Shown: piece after piece, positions 18,557 to 28,817 of the stretch
How the letters are laid out: the number at the start of each line of letters is the position of its first letter
How positions within the stretch are numbered: position 1 is the stretch's first letter
Assembly: GCA_013205405.1 (NCBI GenBank)
Contig: JABMMZ010000022.1
Location: 1 to 46,105, forward strand
DNA length: 46,105 nucleotides
Direction of reading: 5' to 3'
DNA from: Bacteroidota bacterium
Lineage (GTDB): Bacteria; Bacteroidota; Bacteroidia; NS11-12g; UBA955
The notes under the pieces: model-generated
Database searches by the model: none
What the model was told of the DNA's origin: nothing
What the model saw: the letters and a program-made list of their open reading frames with translations, nothing else
Program-made: the position numbers and the translations under genes

Positions 18557-19276
18557 TTACTTGTTAAGTACTTCAAAAAGTATTTCTCTGCTTTTTAAAG
18601 TGAAGTTTTCATTAACATGGTATTTGAAATAAGCTATAAGCGCTTCAATTACATCATGTCTTAGAAGTACTATTGAAGGTAATAGTTCCAAATCTTTATT
18701 TAAAATATGAAATATGAGGGAACTAATTTCTTTATTTGCTATGGCTTTATAAGTATTTTTTGAATCTGAGTTTTGAATGAAAACCCCATTCTGAAGATCT
18801 AAAACATAATTTTCAGTATAACTTTCACAATTGGGCGCGCAACCAAAATAATGCAAAATATAAATCATTATTTGTGGCAATTGCCAAAAATGCCCTTTGT
18901 CATTCAATAATGGAATTTGATAATCATAGAGATAGTTAAATAGAGCAGCATTCTGCTCATTTGTTTTCAAAGTTTGATTTAATATCTCTGTAATAATATT
19001 ATACAAAGCTTTTTGATGAAAAGATTGGTTGTTGAAATGGTATAAGAAATTAAGCTCTTTAACATTAAATAAATTTTTGCTAGATGAATAATTAAAGGTT
19101 AGCTCTAGTACATTAAGTGCCTGAATATGGGAGGGTTTGATATAGCCTTTATTGGCATAAATTTTTGGAAAATAAAATCCTAATAAACCAAATTCATGTG
19201 TAAATATATTCACAATAGCTGAATTGTCGCCATATTTTACAGATTTAATAACAATGCCTTTGGTTTTAGAAAGCAC
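18557..19276 (-). CDS. recO: DNA repair protein RecO
   Basis: 239 aa; MLSKTKGIVIKSVKYGDNSAIVNIFTHEFGLLGFYFP; FGCAPNC region; gene order with porZ. Confidence 0.9.
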   Translation of the reverse strand: MLSKTKGIVIKSVKYGDNSAIVNIFTHEFGLLGFYFPKIYANKGYIKPSHIQALNVLELTFNYSSSKNLFNVKELNFLYHFNNQSFHQKALYNIITEILNQTLKTNEQNAALFNYLYDYQIPLLNDKGHFWQLPQIMIYILHYFGCAPNCESYTENYVLDLQNGVFIQNSDSKNTYKAIANKEISSLIFHILNKDLELLPSIVLLRHDVIEALIAYFKYHVNENFTLKSREILFEVLNK

Positions 19277-19280
19277 CCGT

Positions 19281-21536
19281 TTATTTAATAAATAATATTT
19301 TACCTAAGCCAGTCTCTGTGCCATCTGTATTGATACAAAAAGCTAAATATACCCCTGTTGATGGTCTTTCACCACTCAAAGTTTTGCAGTTCCATGTGGC
19401 CATTCCTCCATTGGAATAAGTTTGATAAACCAATTGTCCATTAATATCTGTAACTTTTACTAAAGTATTATCCATTAAGCCAGTAATGGCTATATCACCA
19501 TCAAAATCTGGTCTTACAGGGTTAGGGAATATTTTTACATCATTAAAATTCTTCTTCGAAAGTAAAGCATCTGATTGGTATGAAATGATACCATTATTGG
19601 TGCCAAAGAAAACTTCACCTGTTTCGTCCATTATACCAATGCTTTTTATTTCATCTGTCATTAGTGGTGAATTATCTTTTGTAAAATGAAGCAATATAGT
19701 TTGACCATCATCTCCAATTAACCAAGCGCCATTATTGGTGCCTACCCAACGTCTATCAGCTCCGTCTATGGTGATACAATTTATATATTCTGGCCCAAGT
19801 AAATAGCCTCCTAAATTAGTGCCAGCTTCTACGCCAATAGTAATCCTTTGCGCATCGTAATTACCTCCGGTAAATAAATTGTTTGGATTTGCTATTCTAC
19901 TGTAACCTAAATCGCTTCCTACTAAAAGTTCTCCCAATTTATTGAATGCAATACTGGTAATATTAGAGGATGGTAAATTACCGCTGCCTTTGTTAGTAGT
20001 AAGTGGGTATATAATATCATCTGTTAAAGTAGCTGTTCCTTTATCGTTATAAACTACAATAGGATTGCTGGTATTAGGACACATTATCCATTTATTATTT
20101 TTACTATCAATAATAATTTTAGAATTTCCTGTAACAGGGAGCTTATAATTAAACCAAACACCTTTATTTGTAAATTGAAGTAATGAACTATCAATCCCAT
20201 AATTACTTACCCATAAATTATTGTTTTTATCAAGTGCCAATCCACTTATAGTAGTATATAGATTGCCAATACGCTTGAGCGGAGAATTAGTATAGTCGTA
20301 ATTTTTTACAGGATTTCCGTTTATTAAATGTAACAAACCCTTGCCATGGGTTCCTATAAAAGTATGTCCATTCGTTTTACTTGAAATAATATCTCTATAG
20401 TTAAAAAGTTTGTCAGCAATAATATTGCGATCTGGATAGTTCCAGTTAGTATTATTAAAAATATAGTATTGATCATAATTGTCATCTGGAAATCCTCCTG
20501 GGGTAACCCAAAGGTTATTATTTACATTAGAAAAAGCAAAATTTTTATTTGAATTTGGGCCGTTAGGGTAATAATTGATTTCGCCTATACTGCTCATTAC
20601 TACCATTCCATTAAAAGGACTTGAGTACCAATAATTTTGATCAAAATCCAACAAACACTGATTTAATTGATTAACCGGCTTGTATGTTTTTGTTCCATTT
20701 AGGTCTTCAGTTATAATATGTTTTCCATAAACCCCAATTAATAATTTATCATGACAAACATCTATATTAGAAATAATAAGTGAGGCATAATTTTCATACA
20801 ATGACCATGCGAAATTTTTGTATATAAATAATTGACTATCAATTTCAGTATAAAGATTTTGGTTGAATGCAGTTATAAATTTACTTTTTTTAGTAATACT
20901 TTTTGTTTGAATCCAATTATTGAAGTCAGATAAATTAATGTTGCTATTAGTAGAAGTATGTATAATACCTAAATCTGTAGAAAGATAAATGCTGTCTTTT
21001 AAAACGGCAGAATTGTAAATTGGAATTGTATTGCCATTTGGCCCTATATTTAAGTATGAATTTCGTATTTCATTTTTAGAAATATTATATTCAATTAATC
21101 CAAACGAACAACTTAAATAAGCAATTTCTCCAACAATATTAATTTGATTTATTTTTTTAATCCCATTTATTGTTTTGCGCTTAATATCCTCATTGATAAT
21201 TATTTTATTGTTTTTTACAATTTCAATGGTACAATCTTGATAAACTATAATTAAAACATCTAATTTTGTATCATATTTTAAATCAGAGACTATGTAACCA
21301 TAAAAACCATTAGCTTTAGAAAGCCTTTCAACACTGCCCTCTGATATTTTATAAATAAATAAACCATTAGAAGTAGCACAGTAAATTTTATCGTCCGTTT
21401 CTGCCGCCTTAAGGACATTTTTGTACGAAAAATGAACTCTCCATTGGCCAATTGGAACAGGTGAGTTGTTGGCTATTAATGAATTAGTAAAAATCAGGCC
21501 AAAAAATATATAAAAAGAAAACTTTTTGTTCATCAT
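19281..21536 (-). CDS. porZ: PorZ-like T9SS beta-propeller protein with C-terminal sorting-like domain
   Basis: 751 aa; PIGQWRVHFSYKNVLKAAETDDKIYCATSNGLFIY... and C-term VKIFPNPVRPDFDGDIAITGLMDNTLVKVTDINGQLVYQT; located next to recO. Confidence 0.8.
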   Translation of the reverse strand: MMNKKFSFYIFFGLIFTNSLIANNSPVPIGQWRVHFSYKNVLKAAETDDKIYCATSNGLFIYKISEGSVERLSKANGFYGYIVSDLKYDTKLDVLIIVYQDCTIEIVKNNKIIINEDIKRKTINGIKKINQINIVGEIAYLSCSFGLIEYNISKNEIRNSYLNIGPNGNTIPIYNSAVLKDSIYLSTDLGIIHTSTNSNINLSDFNNWIQTKSITKKSKFITAFNQNLYTEIDSQLFIYKNFAWSLYENYASLIISNIDVCHDKLLIGVYGKHIITEDLNGTKTYKPVNQLNQCLLDFDQNYWYSSPFNGMVVMSSIGEINYYPNGPNSNKNFAFSNVNNNLWVTPGGFPDDNYDQYYIFNNTNWNYPDRNIIADKLFNYRDIISSKTNGHTFIGTHGKGLLHLINGNPVKNYDYTNSPLKRIGNLYTTISGLALDKNNNLWVSNYGIDSSLLQFTNKGVWFNYKLPVTGNSKIIIDSKNNKWIMCPNTSNPIVVYNDKGTATLTDDIIYPLTTNKGSGNLPSSNITSIAFNKLGELLVGSDLGYSRIANPNNLFTGGNYDAQRITIGVEAGTNLGGYLLGPEYINCITIDGADRRWVGTNNGAWLIGDDGQTILLHFTKDNSPLMTDEIKSIGIMDETGEVFFGTNNGIISYQSDALLSKKNFNDVKIFPNPVRPDFDGDIAITGLMDNTLVKVTDINGQLVYQTYSNGGMATWNCKTLSGERPSTGVYLAFCINTDGTETGLGKILFIK

Positions 21537-21664
21537 TGGTATTAACTATTTTTTTGAAAATAAATTTTGTTTGGCATAAAAAAAGTACTTTAGTTTGTAA
21601 AGTATTAAAGCGCAAAAATATCTCTATTATTTAACATTATTTGCAATTACATTTATTTTTTTGA

Positions 21665-22034
21665 ATGCATAGTTTAGAAAACAAACACCTCCTCCGTCTC
21701 CGGGAAATTAATACAGTAATTTACGACAGGCAAATAGTTCTAACTGATCCAAATATTATAAACGGTACTTTTTGGCGACCAGGTTTGCCAACAGGTTGGC
21801 CAACGAATGAGCAAAAATTAGAGGGAATGACAGGATATAAAACGCTTTTATTAAAAGATATTGGCACTTTATAGAATCTCTGCAGATTTGTTAAGTACAT
21901 TTTTTACTACTCAAGGATTGCATATTACATTGTATAGATTTACTAATAATGAAGTAGTATTTGGAAATAGAACTTTAGATTTTATAACCTATTCTTCATA
22001 CTCAGGCTTGTTTAAATTCAAACCAAGTTTATAA
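21665..22034 (+). pseudogene. Frameshifted orphan ORF, about 122 aa if one nt is removed
   Basis: Frame 1 gives ...MTGYKTLLLKDIGTL*. The overlapping frame continues YRISADLLSTFFTTQGLHITLYRFTNNEVVFGNRTLDFITYSSYSGLFKFKPSL* to 22034. The two join by skipping one T near 21869. Confidence 0.55.
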
Positions 22035-22057
22035 AATTCAATAAAAATAAAATACTT

Positions 22058-22090
22058 AAAGGGGTTGAATTTATTCAGCCCTTTTTTTTA
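22058..22090 (+). terminator. Probable terminator
   Basis: aaaggggttgaa / ttcagcccttt stem with one bulge, then a T-run. Confidence 0.65.
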
Positions 22091-22111
22091 TTATTAGTTG
22101 GCATTTTCACT

Positions 22112-22119
22112 TACTTTTG
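22112..22119 (+). promoter_or_regulatory. -7 box TACTTTTG, 18 nt upstream of ATG 22138
   Basis: Exact TAnnTTTG. Confidence 0.55.
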
Positions 22120-22137
22120 CTACCTTAAAATACGTTT

Positions 22138-24477
22138 ATGTGGAATAGTATAGCTAGTTTTATTTTGCGCCATCGATTTTGGTTATTGCTTTCAATAATA
22201 GCCCTTACGGGATTAATGGTATGGCAAGCAAGTAAGGTTCAGGTAGGATATGGAAACAAAAAAATAATTCCAGTAAATGATCCTGATTATATTGATTATA
22301 CCAAATTTCAAAACACATTTGGCGATGATGGTGGAATAATAATTATTGGTATAAGCACTGATAAATTATTTAAATTAGATGTTTTTAATGGATGGTATGA
22401 TTTAGCTAATAGTATTAACAATATTAAGGGTATTGATAAGACAGTTTCAATTACAAAACTGTATAATATTTCTAAAAATAATTCAATTGGAAAATTTCAA
22501 GTAGGTGAACTTTTAAGCCAAAAACCGCAAACCCAATTGGAATTAGATAGTTTGAAAACGATTATTTTGAATTTAAGTTTTTATAAAGATTTATTGTATA
22601 AGCCAGAGACCAATACTACGCTCATGGCCATAACAATGAATAAAAAAGAGCTAGATTCTAAAAACAGAATTAAAATTACAGATAGTATTGTAAGTACACT
22701 TAATGTATTTGCCAATACCTATAATGTTGAAACACATATTTCAGGATTGCCATATGTTAGAACTGTTGTAGCAACTAAAGTCAGCAAAGAGTTATCTTTT
22801 TTTACAATACTTTCTGCAGCGCTAACCGCTTTTATACTTTTAATATTTTTTAGATCTTTTAACGCTGTTTTTTATAGTATGGTTGTTGTAGTTATCTGTG
22901 TAATATGGTGTGTGGCTTCTATTAATTTATTTGGGTTTAAGGTTTCTCTGCTAACAGGTGTAATACCTCCATTAATAGTTGTAATTACAATACAAAATTG
23001 TATTTACTTACTCAATGTTTATCATTTTGAATTTCAAAAACATGGTAATCAGGCTCTTGCTTTGTCTAGAGTGATATCAAAAATTGGCTTGGCATCATTT
23101 TTAACAAATATTACGACTGCAGTTGGTTTTGCAGTATTTAGTTTTTCTGGAAGCGAATTGTTAGATCAATTTTCTGTTGTATCTACTGTAAATATAATAG
23201 TTGTATATGTTTTATCACATATTATGATTCCTACTATCTTTAGTTATTTAAAACCGCCAAGTCAAAAGGAAATTAAGCATTTGGATAGAAAAATATTAGC
23301 AGGTGTGCTTGGTTTTGTAAATAAAATTATAGTTAGCAAAAGGAAATGGGTTTATATCACTACTTCTATTTTGTTAGTTATATCATTTGTAGGTATTTCA
23401 AAAATAAAAACGGTTGGTTATATGTTGGATGATATTCCTAAAAATGACCCTGTTTATTTAGATTTAAAGTTTTTTGAAAAAAATTTCAAGGGTGTAATGC
23501 CATATGAAATTTCAATTAACACCAAGATAAAAGATGGTGTTAAGGATTTACAAACACTTCAAAAAATAGATAAATTGCAAAAAAGAATAAAGTTGCACCC
23601 AGAATTTTCTCGAAGTATTTCTATCGTTGATATGTTAAAATTTAGTAATCAGGCGTATAATGACGGAGATCAAAAACGGTATATTATGCCTAACGTAATT
23701 GATATTTCAGAAATAGTATCTATGCTGCCCAAAAATAATGATAGCAGCAATTTATTAAAAAGCATGGTGGATAATGATTATCAAATAGCCAGAGTTAGCA
23801 TGCAAATAGCAGATATTGGATCTGAAAAAACAGCAGAATTAAATAAAACTGTGAGAGAACAAATTGATTCAATTTTCCCTAAAAATGATTTTGATGTTAA
23901 TATTACAGGTACCACCGTTATTCAAATGAAGGGAAATGATTATTTAGTATCAAACCTTTCTAGTAGTATGCTTTGGGCCTTAGTAATTATTTCTATTATG
24001 ATGACCTTTATGTTCTTTTCTTATAAAATGACCTTAATTTCCTTAGTGCCAAATATTATTCCGTTGATAATAACGCTAGGAATAATGGGTTTCATGGAAA
24101 TACCTTTAAAAAATAGCACTATCATCGTATTTAGTATAGCCTATGGTATTGTGGTAGATTTAACAATTCATTTTTTAGCGAAATATAGAATGGAGCTAAA
24201 AAAACAAAATTGGAATATTTTCCCTTCTGTTACGCATACTGTCGAGGAATCTGGTTTTAGTATGATATACACAACAGTGGTTTTATTTTTTGGGTTTGTG
24301 ATATTTGCATTTTCTACATTTGGTGGTACTGTAGCTTTAGGCGTTCTAACTTCTATTTGTTTAATCATTGGGTTGCTTACCAATTTATTTTTACTGCCTA
24401 GTATGTTATTGTCTTTAGAAAAAAGCATGAATATGAAGAAGGAACTAGAGAATGCTTTAATTGAAGAGGAAGATTAA
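22138..24477 (+). CDS. RND superfamily / MMPL-type transporter
   Basis: 779 aa; about 12 TMs in two halves; duplicated periplasmic regions; SIAYGIVVDLTIHFLAKYR. Confidence 0.88.
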   Translation: MWNSIASFILRHRFWLLLSIIALTGLMVWQASKVQVGYGNKKIIPVNDPDYIDYTKFQNTFGDDGGIIIIGISTDKLFKLDVFNGWYDLANSINNIKGIDKTVSITKLYNISKNNSIGKFQVGELLSQKPQTQLELDSLKTIILNLSFYKDLLYKPETNTTLMAITMNKKELDSKNRIKITDSIVSTLNVFANTYNVETHISGLPYVRTVVATKVSKELSFFTILSAALTAFILLIFFRSFNAVFYSMVVVVICVIWCVASINLFGFKVSLLTGVIPPLIVVITIQNCIYLLNVYHFEFQKHGNQALALSRVISKIGLASFLTNITTAVGFAVFSFSGSELLDQFSVVSTVNIIVVYVLSHIMIPTIFSYLKPPSQKEIKHLDRKILAGVLGFVNKIIVSKRKWVYITTSILLVISFVGISKIKTVGYMLDDIPKNDPVYLDLKFFEKNFKGVMPYEISINTKIKDGVKDLQTLQKIDKLQKRIKLHPEFSRSISIVDMLKFSNQAYNDGDQKRYIMPNVIDISEIVSMLPKNNDSSNLLKSMVDNDYQIARVSMQIADIGSEKTAELNKTVREQIDSIFPKNDFDVNITGTTVIQMKGNDYLVSNLSSSMLWALVIISIMMTFMFFSYKMTLISLVPNIIPLIITLGIMGFMEIPLKNSTIIVFSIAYGIVVDLTIHFLAKYRMELKKQNWNIFPSVTHTVEESGFSMIYTTVVLFFGFVIFAFSTFGGTVALGVLTSICLIIGLLTNLFLLPSMLLSLEKSMNMKKELENALIEEED

Positions 24478-24485
24478 TTTCAAAA

Positions 24486-25199
24486 ATGGCTATTAAAAAA
24501 ACACAAATTCAATCCTTAGAAGGTCCTCAAAGTAGATTAAAAGAACTTTGGTTTACCGTAAAAGTAGCTTACCAATTTATAAAAGGCTTTAGAGTATTGC
24601 ACTTTGTGGGGCCATGTATTACTATTTTTGGTTCAGCACGCTTCAAAGAAGATCATGAATATTATAAAGCTACTGTTAGAATAGCGGGTAAAATAGCAGA
24701 AGCTGGCTTTACAATAATGACAGGTGGAGGCCCCGGAATTATGGAAGCAGCCAATAGAGGAGCAAGAGAAGTAGGCGGAAAATCTGTAGGTTGTAATATT
24801 CAATTGCCTTTTGAGCAACATGAAAATCCTTATTTAGATAGGTTCGTTAATATTAAATACTTCTTTGTTCGTAAAGTTTTATTGCTCAAGTATTCTTATG
24901 GGTTTGTATGCATGCCAGGTGGCTTTGGCACTATCGATGAATTGTTTGAAACTATTACCTTAGTGCAAACTAATATGATATTGAAGTATCCAGTAGTAAT
25001 TTATGGTACTGCTTATCATACAAAATTAATTGAGTACATCGAAGATATGAAAAAGGCTGGCACTATTAGTGCTGAAGACACTAATTTATTTTTAATTACA
25101 GATAATGAGGATGAATTAGTAGACTATATTCTTAAACACACCATTAAACCATTTGGATTGAAATTAGCCAAAAATAAGAGTTGGTGGCTTGGTGAATAA
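24486..25199 (+). CDS. LOG family (TIGR00730-type) Rossmann-fold protein
   Basis: 237 aa; MTGGGPGIMEAANRGA and CMPGGFGTIDELFE motifs. Confidence 0.92.
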   Translation: MAIKKTQIQSLEGPQSRLKELWFTVKVAYQFIKGFRVLHFVGPCITIFGSARFKEDHEYYKATVRIAGKIAEAGFTIMTGGGPGIMEAANRGAREVGGKSVGCNIQLPFEQHENPYLDRFVNIKYFFVRKVLLLKYSYGFVCMPGGFGTIDELFETITLVQTNMILKYPVVIYGTAYHTKLIEYIEDMKKAGTISAEDTNLFLITDNEDELVDYILKHTIKPFGLKLAKNKSWWLGE

Positions 25200-25210
25200 A
25201 ATTTTCTTTT

Positions 25211-26329
25211 TTAAATTTTGTTATAAATAGCCATTAATTTTTGACTATGTACTTCTATAGAATGATTTTTAATAATATCTGTATGGGCTAAAATACCTTT
25301 TTCTTTTATAGAACCTGGGTTCGATAAAATTTCCAGTATAATAATCAATAGTTGCTTTTCAATATTTAAAATGAGTTTGTTAGGATTGCTTATGTCGGCA
25401 TCATAGCTACCTTTGTTTTTTGTATGAATCGACCAGCCTTTGATACCATTGTTGATTTCAGGCATTGCTCTTACATCTGTAGTTATAACAGGGCATCCTG
25501 CAGCTTGTGCTTCTAAAATAAAAAAGCCAAATGTTTCTGCTAATGAGGGCAATAATGCAATATGCGTTTGTTTTAAAATTTTTTGTACATCGTTATTATT
25601 TAACTTCTCGTAATAATTAATATTATCAGGATATTTTTCTATTATTTGAATGGCATTTATTTTATCCATAATACTTGTTTTAGAAGCATAGTCGCCATAA
25701 TTCAGAGAGCTAACAATATTTAATTTGATATTTTTCTTTTCGGCAAGTAATTTTTTAAAAACATTCAAAATAGCTTGCCCTCCTTTTCTAAAAAAATCAG
25801 CACCTACTATGGTAAAAACTATAAAATTAGGATCTAATATTTTATCCGAATATTGTTTAATAATAGGTTCTTGAGGAGGTAGCATGATAATATTTTTAGA
25901 CATAATAACATCTAAAAATTGTGGAGCATACTTTTGAATACAAACTTTTTGCATATTAAAAGCACATTCAGATAATGCAATAATTTGAATACAGTTTGGT
26001 TTAGCTAGAATATTCATTCCCTTAACAAAGTCATATGGCGTGTTTCGCCAACGCGGCAAGGTAGCTTCGTAAGTGGTTATAAATGGTTTTTTATCTAAAC
26101 TAATTACATTGAAAAAATGAAAAAAAGCAACCTTGTTTATTCCTAAATCAAAAAATGAATTTTGCCACTTTCTATTTAATTTGTTAAATAATTTGAATAT
26201 AATAAAAGATGGGATTTTGTAAAAATCTTTTACTTTTTTGAATGTTGTATTTGGGATATTTAATCCAGCAAAATTTCTTAACTCAGGATAGGTAAGGGCA
26301 TTAGTTCCAATAATTATTTTTTTACTCAT
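25211..26329 (-). CDS. Glycosyltransferase family 1/4
   Basis: LLPSLAETFGFFILEAQAAGCPVITTDVRAMPEI; start placed at MSKKIIIGTNALTYPE. Confidence 0.88.
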   Translation of the reverse strand: MSKKIIIGTNALTYPELRNFAGLNIPNTTFKKVKDFYKIPSFIIFKLFNKLNRKWQNSFFDLGINKVAFFHFFNVISLDKKPFITTYEATLPRWRNTPYDFVKGMNILAKPNCIQIIALSECAFNMQKVCIQKYAPQFLDVIMSKNIIMLPPQEPIIKQYSDKILDPNFIVFTIVGADFFRKGGQAILNVFKKLLAEKKNIKLNIVSSLNYGDYASKTSIMDKINAIQIIEKYPDNINYYEKLNNNDVQKILKQTHIALLPSLAETFGFFILEAQAAGCPVITTDVRAMPEINNGIKGWSIHTKNKGSYDADISNPNKLILNIEKQLLIIILEILSNPGSIKEKGILAHTDIIKNHSIEVHSQKLMAIYNKI

Positions 26330-26330
26330 C

Positions 26331-27248
26331 TTAATTTTTAAAATAATTACCAATAAAACCGCCAATTTCCATTAACCATGCTATACCAGCATGCACCATT
26401 ATACCGCCAAATATACTTTTACTGTGAAAAGAAATAACACCAAGAATAGTACCTCCAAAAAATGAACTTATGGCTTCGCCCATTGGTTTGCCGTAGTGAA
26501 TAGATAAATAAAAACAAGCCATAGGTAAAATTGCGTTAATACCAATATATCTTGCAAAAGCTATCACCATAAATCCTCTAAAGAAAAGCTCGATTGATGA
26601 AAAATCTAATCCGTAGCAGATTTCATATGCCCAAAGTTTCCATGTTGGAGGGTTCATATATTCTAGTTTATGAAATCGGGGATAGTAGTTTAAAAAATCA
26701 GATTGCGTACTAGCAAAAATTATTAAAGGGACCATACAAGCTAACAAAGTCCAATATAGTTTAGCTTTATGATGCTCAAAAGAAACGCCATACAAAGGTT
26801 GATTTTTTTTGTCGAAGAAATACCAAACAATTGTTACAGGAATTACCAAGTATAAGAGCCTAAAAATATCGTTAAAAACAAATTGATTTATGCCTATTTG
26901 ACCATCAGGAGAATGGTTTCCAATCCATTCAGAATGTTGATAGGTAGTGGCTCTAAAGGCAAAAATAATAAAACTGATAATGAGTAAAAACCAAAAACCT
27001 GGCTTAGCCCAAAAGTCATACTTTTTGTAAAGTACACTGTAAACTAAATAGGCAAAAATAGTATGCACACCATATAAAGTAACATAGGCAAAAAATTCTT
27101 TAATACCATTCATTTCGTCCATTGCATCTTGCAATCCTAGTCCATAATTTATATATACACTTATGCTGCAAAAAATAATCAATACTAGCCAATGTGTTAA
27201 CTTTTGGGCTTTAATAAATGATTTTAATTGGTGGATTACTATTTTCAA
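26331..27248 (-). CDS. CPBP family intramembrane metalloprotease
   Basis: 305 aa polytopic; SIELFFRGFMVIAFARYIG, FYLSIHYGKPMGEAISSFFGGTILGVIS. Start codon TTG. Confidence 0.75.
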   Translation of the reverse strand: MKIVIHQLKSFIKAQKLTHWLVLIIFCSISVYINYGLGLQDAMDEMNGIKEFFAYVTLYGVHTIFAYLVYSVLYKKYDFWAKPGFWFLLIISFIIFAFRATTYQHSEWIGNHSPDGQIGINQFVFNDIFRLLYLVIPVTIVWYFFDKKNQPLYGVSFEHHKAKLYWTLLACMVPLIIFASTQSDFLNYYPRFHKLEYMNPPTWKLWAYEICYGLDFSSIELFFRGFMVIAFARYIGINAILPMACFYLSIHYGKPMGEAISSFFGGTILGVISFHSKSIFGGIMVHAGIAWLMEIGGFIGNYFKN

Positions 27249-27272
27249 AATATTAAATGCAAATAAACGATT

Positions 27273-28256
27273 TTAAACTAATAAATTACAACCTCTTATA
27301 TCGCTATTGTCTATTCTTCCTAATACTTCAAAAGTATTGTTTTGATAACACTTGCCTAAATCATCTGTAGCAATAAAGCAACACGAATCAATATTCCCTA
27401 AGTCTATTATATTTATTTTACCATTTTTTTCAAAACCTACTTTTGTAAAAGGGTCATTTATTTCAGTTAAAATTAATTGCATCCAAGGTGGACATTGATA
27501 TACGCCATCTCCTTTTGAGTAAGCCTGACTCATAATCTCTGTCATGCCATATTCTCCGCCTATTTTATCAATGCCAAAGGATTTAGAAAGTAAGGAATGT
27601 AATTCAGTCCTAATCATTTCTTTTTTGCGGCCTTTCATTCCACCTGTTTCAATTATGATGGTATTTTTTAATGGGATTTGATATTTTTCTATAAAATCTA
27701 GCAGAGCAAAAGTAACGCCCCATAGTATTGTTTTAATTTCTAGTTTTTCATTTTTTATTAGTTGTTGATGTAATTCATCATGATTATATAAATAAAAGCC
27801 ACTTTCTTCAAAACTAGAATTTTGTATAAAGTGATCAATTTGATAAACTAATGAAGAATTCTGTCGCTCTAAATAAGCTGGAAGCAAAGCCAGATGACAG
27901 TAATTTTGAAAATTATTAAAGGCGAAATCAAAACTTTTAGTACATATTTTTTCGTACCATTGAGCGCTTTTTACACAATGTTTACTAGTTATAAAGCCAG
28001 TTGTATTGCTGCTTTCAAATATTTTTTCAGGATTAAAGGTGTTAGTTGTTATACTGAAATTTTTAAAAAAAGAAATTGGTAGGTAAGGAATATCTTTTAA
28101 GTTTGTTACCTTTGTTACATCGGTTTGTAAATGCTTTAAGTATTGAGAGTAGATAACACAATTTTTGCTTTGGTAAATAAAAATTTCTAAAGCTAAGGCT
28201 TCAAAATTTTGTTCTGTTACTTGCATAATTTTTGCATATATACTTTCCAATTCCAT
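27273..28256 (-). CDS. LuxE/PaaK-family acyltransferase (acyl-protein synthetase-like)
   Basis: PYLPISFFKNFSI, IFESSNTTG, GGMKGRKKEM, GEYGMTEIMSQAYS. Start placed at MELESIYAKI. Confidence 0.85.
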   Translation of the reverse strand: MELESIYAKIMQVTEQNFEALALEIFIYQSKNCVIYSQYLKHLQTDVTKVTNLKDIPYLPISFFKNFSITTNTFNPEKIFESSNTTGFITSKHCVKSAQWYEKICTKSFDFAFNNFQNYCHLALLPAYLERQNSSLVYQIDHFIQNSSFEESGFYLYNHDELHQQLIKNEKLEIKTILWGVTFALLDFIEKYQIPLKNTIIIETGGMKGRKKEMIRTELHSLLSKSFGIDKIGGEYGMTEIMSQAYSKGDGVYQCPPWMQLILTEINDPFTKVGFEKNGKINIIDLGNIDSCCFIATDDLGKCYQNNTFEVLGRIDNSDIRGCNLLV

Positions 28257-28258
28257 AT

Positions 28259-28774
28259 ATGCTTCAAAAATATAACATAATTGTAGTTTTTTTAATTTTT
28301 GTTGCTTCTTGTAAACCAGAAAGTATGCAGTATTCTGATATACCTGCATTAAATTTTAATAAAGTGGATCAAATACTTTTAAATGGAAAAGATTCTATCG
28401 TAAATATTTATGTTAATTATTCTGATGGCGATGGGGATATTGGGTTAAACACCAATGATACCTTAGCGCCTTATAATTTTGGGAGTAAGTATTTTCATAA
28501 TTTATTTATTGAAATGTATAAAATAGAAAACGGTGTTTCTTCTAAAATTACTTTACCATTTAGTTCAGATACTATTAATTTTAATGATAGAATTACTAAT
28601 TTAACACCAACAGGCAAAAATAAAAGTATCAGTGGCGAAATTCTATTGCCAATAAAATCTTCGCCATATAATGGTTTTATATTTGATAGTATTTATTATA
28701 CTATTCAAATAGTTGATAGAAAATTAAACTTAAGTAATAAGGTGAGAACACCTGCATTAAAGTTTCAATTTTAA
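28259..28774 (+). CDS. Putative lipoprotein, function unknown
   Basis: MLQKYNIIVVFLIFVASCKPE: lipobox FVASC; YSDGDGDIGLN. Start placed at 28259 rather than 28232. Confidence 0.75.
   Translation: MLQKYNIIVVFLIFVASCKPESMQYSDIPALNFNKVDQILLNGKDSIVNIYVNYSDGDGDIGLNTNDTLAPYNFGSKYFHNLFIEMYKIENGVSSKITLPFSSDTINFNDRITNLTPTGKNKSISGEILLPIKSSPYNGFIFDSIYYTIQIVDRKLNLSNKVRTPALKFQF
28265..28272 (-). promoter_or_regulatory. -7 box TATTTTTG for the LuxE/PaaK-like gene, inside the divergent lipoprotein CDS
   Basis: Exact TAnnTTTG on minus; 8 nt to ATG at 28256. Confidence 0.5.
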
Positions 28775-28817
28775 AAATAAGGTTATATTTTTTCTTTAAA
28801 ATCAGATGCTTTAGGCA

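Noticed and set aside
28232-28258. Upstream start for the lipoprotein (MHIYFPIPY)
   Set aside because: MLQKYN at 28259 gives a normal lipoprotein signal peptide; the upstream start does not.
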